Origin: Deltaproteobacteria bacterium
GTDB lineage: Bacteria > Desulfobacterota > Binatia > Bin18
Reading direction: 5' to 3'
DNA: 19,239 bases
Assembly: GCA_016200595.1 (NCBI GenBank)
Contig: JACQEL010000587.1
Coordinates: 1-19,239, forward strand
Shown: positions 1 through 5,425 of the stretch, in pieces
How positions within the stretch are numbered: the stretch's first letter is position 1
Layout: every line of letters starts with the position of its first letter
Position numbers and translations under genes: made by a program
Notes under the pieces: generated by a model
The model's input: only the letters and a program-made list of their open reading frames with translations
Told to the model about the DNA's origin: nothing
Databases searched by the model: none

Positions 1-2
1 CG

Positions 3-647
3 CCGACGGCAGGCCAGAAGGATGATGAGATGAGCGCCTACGATTTGGCGATCTTGGGGCGGGAGTTGATGAAGTTTCCGGAAGCAGCCAAATGGGCCGC
101 AACGATTCAGGAGCCGTTCCGCGACGGGCAGTTCACCTTGGTCAATCCCAACCACCTGCTGCGCCAGTTCCCCGGGGCGGATGGCATCAAGACCGGGTTT
201 CATAACAAGGCCGGTTTTTGTGTGACTGGCAGTGCCAAACGCGGAGATCTCCGCCTCATCGTCGTCGTGATGGGTTCGGCGCTGAAGCGTGATTGTTTTA
301 CCAGTGCCGCGCGGATTCTCAACGAAGGCTTTGCGAACTACCGCATGTTGGTGCCGGTGAAAGAAGGCGTCGCTCTCGGACGGGACGCGCCAGTGAGGGG
401 TGGTGTGGCTGAGCAGGTACCCTTGATGGCCACGAAAGATGTACGCGTCCTGGTGAAAAAAGGCGAGGAAAAAAAGGTACAGGTCGAAGTGGACGTGCCT
501 GATCGAGTGTCCGCTCCGGTAAAAACAGGGCAGGTGGTGGGTGACATCGTCGTCAAGTTCGATGGCGCTGAGGTTGGCAAGGCTCAGGCGGCTGCGGCGC
601 AGGACGTGGCCCAGGCGAGTCTATGGAAAAGATGGTGGCCATTTTAA
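3..647 (+). CDS. D-alanyl-D-alanine carboxypeptidase (PBP5/6 type), 5'-truncated by window edge
   Basis: This is the C-terminal part of a serine DD-carboxypeptidase, the periplasmic enzyme that removes the terminal D-Ala from peptidoglycan pentapeptides. The reading frame is open to the window edge: the bases before the first in-frame ATG (base 30) encode PTAGQKDDE, which runs into the conserved STAYD-like stretch (MSAYDLA). That ATG is therefore internal, and the SxxK and SxN motifs lie upstream of the window. The third active-site motif, KTG, is visible (GIKTGFHNKAG, near bases 184-215). A PBP5_C-like beta domain follows (VPVKEGVALG ... VKKGEEKKV ... VVKFDG). The protein ends in a short aromatic/basic tail, SLWKRWWPF, typical of the amphipathic membrane anchor of this family. 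Family assignment is firm; the paralogue (dacA, dacC or dacD type) cannot be decided without the N-terminus. Confidence 0.93.
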   Translation, partial: PTAGQKDDEMSAYDLAILGRELMKFPEAAKWAATIQEPFRDGQFTLVNPNHLLRQFPGADGIKTGFHNKAGFCVTGSAKRGDLRLIVVVMGSALKRDCFTSAARILNEGFANYRMLVPVKEGVALGRDAPVRGGVAEQVPLMATKDVRVLVKKGEEKKVQVEVDVPDRVSAPVKTGQVVGDIVVKFDGAEVGKAQAAAAQDVAQASLWKRWWPF

Positions 648-739
648 GAGAATGCACAATCCCTAGCACAATTGGTGTAGCAAAACGTGAAAGACAAGAG
701 CATTTGCTCGTGTGCGTATTGGTACACTCGACGTGTGAA

Positions 740-768
740 CAAGGGGCTTCAAGCTCCTTGTCTTATTC
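740..768 (+). terminator. possible Rho-independent terminator downstream of the carboxypeptidase
   Basis: CAAGGGGCT (740-748), a three-base loop TCA, then AGCTCCTTG (752-760) form a nine-pair stem with one G-U pair. A T-rich stretch (TCTTATTCT) follows. It lies 93 bases after the carboxypeptidase stop. The T tract is interrupted, so termination strength is uncertain. The loop-proximal GCT/AGC also resembles other hairpins in this window, so it may instead be a member of that repeat family. Confidence 0.45.
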
Positions 769-817
769 TGACAGGCCAGACGTTTACGGAGGATTTGATC
801 TTAGGAGCGAAACTTTA

Positions 818-1193
818 TTAACTTCCCGACTTCGTGGGTGGAGAAAAATAGCCCTCCTCCGCCCGGCCTTGAAAGGCCGAGCTACCATCACGCGCCGTAC
901 AACGGCGCTCCGCGCCTCACAGCGCGAGGCGGCGAGGGTAGCCGGGGAATTTATGACATTGTTGATAAATGCCTAACCGCGGTTTTCGCCCGACGCTAAA
1001 GCATCGGGCTACCTTCACGACGCCGGCTCACGCCGGCTCTCAGCCCCCTAGGGGCGGTTGACGGTAGCCGGGGAATTTATCCCCCGGCGGAGGTACAGAG
1101 TTATCAACAGCATCATTTATCCCCCGGCGGAGGTGCAGAGTTTATCAACAGCATCATTTATCCCCCGGCGGGAGATCGAAAATCGGGAAGTTA
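818..1193. repeat. palindrome-rich repeat element bounded by an inverted 11-mer
   Basis: The block is framed by TAACTTCCCGA (819-829) and its exact reverse complement TCGGGAAGTTA (1183-1193). Inside is a run of short hairpins: CGGCCTT/AAGGCCG (864-879), GCGCCGT/ACGGCGC (892-908), CGCCTC/GAGGCG (913-931), GCCCGACGC/GCATCGGGC with one mismatch (988-1009), GCCGGC/GCCGGC (1022-1037) and GCCCC/GGGGC (1043-1055). Related linkers (GCTACCATCAC, GCTACCTTCAC) follow two of the stems. A 17-base string beginning GTAGCCGGGG occurs exactly at 938-954 and 1064-1080. The layout suggests a non-coding palindromic (REP/MITE-like) element. No transposase is present. Confidence 0.75.
1076..1173. repeat. tandem 40-41 bp repeat, about 2.4 copies
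   Basis: A unit starting TTTATCCCCCGGCGGAGGT and ending ATCAACAGCATCA runs 1076-1115 (40 nt). It is repeated at 1116-1156 (41 nt, one substitution and one inserted T) and begins a third time at 1157-1173. Units abut with no spacers. The GCCGGGG just before the first unit (1067-1073) pairs with its CCCCGGC, so this array grows out of the last hairpin of the surrounding element. A related inverted copy (GTTGATAAA next to TTTATGACAT) lies near 950-969. Confidence 0.85.
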
Positions 1194-1208
1194 TTTTGTC
1201 TCTAGCCC

Positions 1209-3251
1209 TTAGCTTTCTGCGGGCCGAGTTGAGGTAACTGTCACCTCGATACTATGGACGCAACTGCTTTCCCCCATGTCGGTCTTGTGACCAGGGTTTA
1301 ACACATTGACATTGGCATACTCGGCTTCTCGCTTGGGCCAGCGGCCCTTGTAAGAAAGTGCCACCCCGCGCGGGAGGGTCTCCGAGAGAGTAACTGTCAG
1401 TGGTAAACGGCCGGTCTCGTTGACTGCAAGAGCCTCATCTCCCTCGGCCAGGCCTCGCTCAGCCGCGTCGGCAGGATGCAAGGCAATGGTGGCCGGACCG
1501 ACGCGTGTAGCAACTTTCTCGACGTTGGCGAAGCTGTCATTCAGGCGCCAGGACGAGGCTGGTGAGAGCAAGCGCAGCCGGTCTCCACTTGGCCTGGGGT
1601 CGGCCAGCGGCAGTGGCACGCGTGGGTGGCCGTCGGTTGCGGCGCGGGCAGAGGCGATTTCAATGCGTCCACTCGGAGTAGGAAAGGTCAGGTCGGCGAA
1701 CTGGATGAGTGGTTCTGCCGGCACCGGCACTGTCCCTTTGGCAGCGAGAGAAGCAAAATCCTGCCCGAGATGAGCCTGGCGCAAAAGGGTAGCGATAATT
1801 TCGGCGTCACTCTCATGCAACTCAGGCTCGCTGTAACCCATGGCGCGGGCCAGGCGGCGGAAGATTTCTTGATTAGGCAACGCTTCGCCTAACGGCTCCA
1901 TCGCCTTGACCTGGGCCGACAGTGTCAGGTGAAAATAGCCCGCGACCAAGTCGTCAAATTCCAGGAAACTTGCCGCTGGCAGCACGAAGTCAGCAAAATC
2001 AGTCGTATCGGTCGGAAAGAGATCCAGGGCCACGGTGAATAGATCCTCGCGTGTCAGCGCTCGCCGCAGCCGTATTTGCTGCGGGTTTGAGGCAGCGATG
2101 TTGATGTTCCAGCAGAGTAAAGCTTGCGACCGTCCTGGATCTTCCAGGCACTCCGCGAGATCCATCTGGCTGATAGATGGCGGTGCGCTAGCGCGTAGGT
2201 GCGGCGCGGTCAGATAAGCGTCGTCGAGATGTCGCTGCGCGAGGTTGAAGTTGAGATACAGAAACCCAGCGCCCGGTTTAGCCAAATTGCCGGTTACGGC
2301 AGGTAATAGAGAACAAGCACGCATGACATTGCCGCCCAGAGGCTGGCGCTGCAGTGCCTGACCGAGCCACAACAGTGAGGGCCCCTGTCCGTAAAGCCGG
2401 GCGGCCTCCTCGATGAGCCGGGCAGGTACGCCGGTCGTTGCTTCGCCCCAGGTTGGGGTGCAGTCGGTGAGTAAGGGTTCGAGTTCGTCCCAACCGGTGG
2501 TGTGTGCGTGGACGAAGTCACGGTCGATGAGGCCATCGCGTCGAATGATGTGGAGCATAGTGAACGCTAAGGCAGCATCGCTCCCAGGGAAGGGCTGGAG
2601 ATGCAGGTCGGCTACTTCCGCCGTGGGGGTGCGAATCGGGTCGATGACCACGACCTTAGCTGGTGTTTCGCGCAGCCAATGTTCATGGACATGTGGGCCC
2701 GAGGCCGAAGGGTTGGCACCCCAGACGACGACACACCGAGCGTCACTGACCGTACGTGGATCGAAGCCATCCACAGAAGTTCCATAGACATAATTCAGCG
2801 CCACGTGCCCGGCCATGTTGCAAATCGTGTCAGGGGAGACTTCGGTGGCACCGAGGCGGTGGAAAAACCGCAAAGGAAAGAGGAAGGCGAGGAGTGAAAT
2901 CGTGCCGCTGTAGTGAGTGTTAAGGATAGTCTGCGATCCGGTAGTAGCAACAATCTGCTTGAGCCGCTCCGCGATAGCCGTGAGCGCCGTGTCCCATGAT
3001 ACGGATTCGAACCGGCCCGCGCCCTTCGGCCCGATCCGACGCAGCGGCTGGGTCAGACGCGCCTGCGGGTCACGCCATTCGCGGTTGTAGCCAATCGAGC
3101 ACTTCACACACAACTTACCGCGACTGACGGGATGATTGGGATCGCCGCGGACGTGAGCGATCTTGCCGTTGTGTTTGACGACGGCGATCCCACAAGTGTC
3201 ATAACAGTCGCGCGGGCAGGTCGTGAGAATGATTTCATCGGTGTTTGCCAT
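1209..3251 (-). CDS. molybdopterin-dependent oxidoreductase (DMSO reductase / formate dehydrogenase superfamily)
   Basis: This 680-aa protein is a catalytic subunit of the Mo/W-bisMGD superfamily. The N-terminus carries a [4Fe-4S] site: Cys12-x3-Cys16-x3-Cys20-x27-Cys48 (CPRDCYDTCG ... GKLCVKC). Molybdopterin-family stretches follow (VVVWGANPSASGPH; LLWLGQALQRQ), and a C-terminal dinucleotide-binding domain begins near residue 565 (LRLLSPASSWRLNDSF). Cys144, in TICNMAGHV, sits where formate dehydrogenases have Sec/Cys ligating Mo; its codon is TGC, not TGA. There is no twin-arginine signal, so it is likely cytoplasmic. The start has AAAGG about 9 bases upstream. No electron-transfer subunit or cofactor gene is adjacent, so substrate and partner are unknown. 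Formate, thiosulfate/polysulfide or hydroxylation-type chemistry are all possible. Confidence 0.92.
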   Translation of the reverse strand: MANTDEIILTTCPRDCYDTCGIAVVKHNGKIAHVRGDPNHPVSRGKLCVKCSIGYNREWRDPQARLTQPLRRIGPKGAGRFESVSWDTALTAIAERLKQIVATTGSQTILNTHYSGTISLLAFLFPLRFFHRLGATEVSPDTICNMAGHVALNYVYGTSVDGFDPRTVSDARCVVVWGANPSASGPHVHEHWLRETPAKVVVIDPIRTPTAEVADLHLQPFPGSDAALAFTMLHIIRRDGLIDRDFVHAHTTGWDELEPLLTDCTPTWGEATTGVPARLIEEAARLYGQGPSLLWLGQALQRQPLGGNVMRACSLLPAVTGNLAKPGAGFLYLNFNLAQRHLDDAYLTAPHLRASAPPSISQMDLAECLEDPGRSQALLCWNINIAASNPQQIRLRRALTREDLFTVALDLFPTDTTDFADFVLPAASFLEFDDLVAGYFHLTLSAQVKAMEPLGEALPNQEIFRRLARAMGYSEPELHESDAEIIATLLRQAHLGQDFASLAAKGTVPVPAEPLIQFADLTFPTPSGRIEIASARAATDGHPRVPLPLADPRPSGDRLRLLSPASSWRLNDSFANVEKVATRVGPATIALHPADAAERGLAEGDEALAVNETGRLPLTVTLSETLPRGVALSYKGRWPKREAEYANVNVLNPGHKTDMGESSCVHSIEVTVTSTRPAES

Positions 3252-3445
3252 AAGGAACCTTTCGCTGATTTTGCTGAGGTATGAGGTGAAAACGTAGCAG
3301 GAGTCTGATCAGAGAGCCACCACACGGGGGCAAGAGTCCTGTTGCAAGAATTATCCTCAAAAGAAATAGCTTGTTCAATTCAATTGCCTTTTGCCCTGAC
3401 CGCTGATAGCTGATGACTGAATGCTTGTTTGCTAGGGAGTTATGA

Positions 3446-5002
3446 GTGACTGACGACAAAGACATCCAAGAACTCTTACATCGCAAAGCGCGAGCGATCA
3501 AAAATATGGGTGGGCCCGACAAGATCGAAGCCCAGCATAGCCGTGGCCGCCTGACCGCGCGCGAGCGCATTTTGGCGTTGCTTGATCCGGGTAGCTTCGT
3601 GGAATTCGGCGCCTTGGCTCATTCTGAGCGTGACGAGGTTGCCGACCGCACGCCGGGAGATGGCAAGATTACCGGCTTGGGCACAATTATGGGCCGTAAA
3701 GTCGGTGTTGGCGCCGACGATGTGACGGTTTTTCATGCCAGTTCCTCGTACATCGGTGGGAAAAAAGTACACCGTATCGAGGAGCTGTGTTATAAGCACG
3801 GCTTTCCTTTCATTTTCCTGGGTGAGTGTGGCGGCGCGCGCCTTCCTGACATTATGACCTCACGCGGACTACCGCGCTTCTCCGTGGCGTTGGATCTGGT
3901 GAAGCGCAACCGCACGGTACCGATGATTACCGCCATTCTCGGTGAGTCATTCGGCGGGTCCTCATGGTATGCGGCAGTGTCGGACTTTGTCGTGCAGATG
4001 CGCGGCTCATGCATGGCGGTCTCGTCACCTCGTGTGATTGAAGTCGCCACCGGCGAGCGGGTCGATTTCGAAGAACTCGGTGGGGTCGAAGTCCATGCCC
4101 AAGTCACCGGGCAACTCGATGTCGTAGCCGAGGACGAGTTGGACGCCTTCGCCCAGATCCGCCGCTGGCTGTCGTTTATGCCGCAGAACGCCGAATCGGT
4201 GCCGGCGCGCTTGGCATGGGATGAAAACTTCGAGGTGGTTGATGAGAAACTGCCGACTTTAGTACCGAAGCGGCGCAATCGCGGCTATGACATGCGACAC
4301 CTGATCCCGCGGCTTACCGACGACGGTGAGTTCTTTGAGTTACGGCCGTGGTATGGTCCGTCATTGATTACCGCGCTCGGGCGCATGGGTGGGCGGTCTG
4401 TCGGTTTCATTGCCAGCAACCCGTACTTCTTTGCTGGATCTATTGACGCTGCTGGTTGCGATAAAGCTACCCATTTCACCTGTTTATGCGAGGCGTTCAA
4501 CATCCCGTTGATCTTCTTGCAGGACGTGCCCGGCTTCTTCGTCGGCAAGGATGCCGAGCGCGCCGGCATCATCACCAAGATCCTGCGTTGGTTTCAAGCG
4601 CTCGCCCTGGCGACCGTGCCGAAAATTACCCTCATTATTCGCAAGGCGTACGGCATGGCCTTTTTCAGTATGGCTGGCACCGGTTGTAACAACGACTTTA
4701 TTTACGCCTGGCCGGGTGCGGACATCTCGTTCATGGACCCGCGAGTGGGGGTGAATGTCGTGCATGGCAAGCGTATCGCTGCCGCCGCCGACCCTGATGC
4801 CGAGCGCGAGCGCATCCTGGCCGAGAGTCCGGACTTCGACACCGCGCCCTGGGGCGCAGCCGGACATTTTCACGTCGATGATGTCATTGATCCGCGCTCG
4901 ACCCGGGCGGTGATCCTGCGCTCGTTGGAATACGCCTGTGGAGATCGGTTCCCTCGGCCGGTATCCGAGCGGCCATTGTTATCGTGGCCGTTGCGGCTGT
5001 AG
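3446..5002 (+). CDS. acyl-CoA carboxylase, carboxyltransferase (beta) subunit
   Basis: The 518-aa protein has the two-lobed crotonase-fold layout of propionyl-/methylcrotonyl-CoA carboxylase beta subunits, which move CO2 from biotin to an acyl-CoA. The N lobe shows RLTARERI, GECGGARLPD and FGGSSWYAAVSDFV; the C lobe shows IPLIFLQDVPGFFVGKDAE, VPKITLIIRKAYG and a GTGCNN-type turn. Length is normal for the family. The start is GTG at 3446, preceded by AGGGAG (3434-3439). An ATG at 3442 is out of frame and meets TGA after three codons; removing one copy of a tandem TGAC would fuse that ATG to the gene. No biotin carboxylase or biotin-carrier gene is nearby, so the alpha subunit must be encoded elsewhere. 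Substrate is not determinable; residues around DVPGFFVG differ from classic PccB. Confidence 0.93.
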   Translation: MTDDKDIQELLHRKARAIKNMGGPDKIEAQHSRGRLTARERILALLDPGSFVEFGALAHSERDEVADRTPGDGKITGLGTIMGRKVGVGADDVTVFHASSSYIGGKKVHRIEELCYKHGFPFIFLGECGGARLPDIMTSRGLPRFSVALDLVKRNRTVPMITAILGESFGGSSWYAAVSDFVVQMRGSCMAVSSPRVIEVATGERVDFEELGGVEVHAQVTGQLDVVAEDELDAFAQIRRWLSFMPQNAESVPARLAWDENFEVVDEKLPTLVPKRRNRGYDMRHLIPRLTDDGEFFELRPWYGPSLITALGRMGGRSVGFIASNPYFFAGSIDAAGCDKATHFTCLCEAFNIPLIFLQDVPGFFVGKDAERAGIITKILRWFQALALATVPKITLIIRKAYGMAFFSMAGTGCNNDFIYAWPGADISFMDPRVGVNVVHGKRIAAAADPDAERERILAESPDFDTAPWGAAGHFHVDDVIDPRSTRAVILRSLEYACGDRFPRPVSERPLLSWPLRL

Positions 5003-5106
5003 GAGGGGTTATTCATGCTTCGATAGGCCCAGTACGAATAGTGATTGGAAAAGCGACTTCTCTTTCGGTTTCTCCTAAGAGTGGGTCTGCAAACCGGACA
5101 GCCTCT

Positions 5107-5176
5107 GTCATTGCGAGGAGCTGAAGGCGACGAAACAATCTCTTTTTCAGGCAAAGATTGCTTCGCTCTGCTCGCG
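5107..5176. repeat. REP-like palindrome (TCATTGCGAGGAGC family)
   Basis: The segment begins GTCATTGCGAGGAGC and has CAATCT (5136-5141) facing AGATTG (5155-5160), followed by CTTCGCTCTGCTCGC. This matches a repeat type common in intergenic DNA of deltaproteobacteria and related phyla (general knowledge). The distal arm that normally restores CTCGCAATGAC is absent, so this copy looks decayed or partial. Confidence 0.6.
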
Positions 5177-5246
5177 CTGACTTAGTCCCATAAATTTGCA
5201 GACATCCTCTAAGGCACATGACCTTTGCCTGTACGGCGAAAACAAA

Positions 5247-5362
5247 TTTGGAGTGCGCAAGCCATGCTTGCGCTTTTTTTCCCACAGCCATGCTGTGGGC
5301 AGATTGTGGACGAAGCACGGCTTCGCCCACTGAAAGCGGGAGCGCGGCTCCCGCACTCCAAA
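5247..5362. repeat. four-hairpin palindromic array with common AGC-NNN-GCT cores
   Basis: Outer arms TTTGGAGTGCG (5247-5257) and CGCACTCCAAA (5352-5362) are exact reverse complements. Between and partly overlapping them are four hairpins: GCGCAAGC-CAT-GCTTGCGC (5255-5273), CCCACAGC-CAT-GCTGTGGG (5281-5299), GTGGACGAAGC-ACG-GCTTCGCCCAC (5306-5330, one mismatch) and GCGGGAGC-GCG-GCTCCCGC (5336-5354). Stem sequences differ, but every stem closes with AGC, a three-base loop, then GCT. It lies between the carboxyltransferase stop and the tail end of the CHAT-protein gene, which converge here. Confidence 0.85.
5255..5280 (+). terminator. Rho-independent-type hairpin with T7 tract
   Basis: The first hairpin of the palindrome array (8-bp GC-rich stem, CAT loop) is followed directly by seven T residues (5274-5280). 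This would act as an intrinsic terminator for plus-strand transcription leaving the carboxyltransferase gene, about 250 bases after its stop. Whether termination is its role or a side effect of the repeat is unresolved. Confidence 0.5.
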
Positions 5363-5425
5363 GTAGGATACCGTATGCACGACGGTAAAGTGCTATAAGT
5401 TTGTCGAAGGGCGAATAACGATGAG

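Noticed and set aside
623..976. Possible 117-aa plus-strand ORF after the carboxypeptidase
   Set aside because: It overlaps the end of the real gene, runs through the hairpin and repeat element, has no ribosome site and has a composition unlike a protein.
1076..1173. CRISPR-like repeat
   Set aside because: The 40-41 bp units abut without unique spacers and there are no cas genes; it is a short tandem repeat.
2820..2822. Selenocysteine codon in the Mo oxidoreductase
   Set aside because: The codon at the predicted Mo-ligand position is TGC (Cys144), and the frame has no internal TGA.
3252..3445. Strong promoter pair between the divergent Mo enzyme and carboxyltransferase genes
   Set aside because: Promoters must lie here, but I could find no convincing -35/-10 combination (for example TTGCAA near 3343 has no good -10 at proper spacing).
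5247..5362. CRISPR array
   Set aside because: The hairpins have different sequences and no constant repeat of 23-40 bp; only the tips and outer arms are shared.
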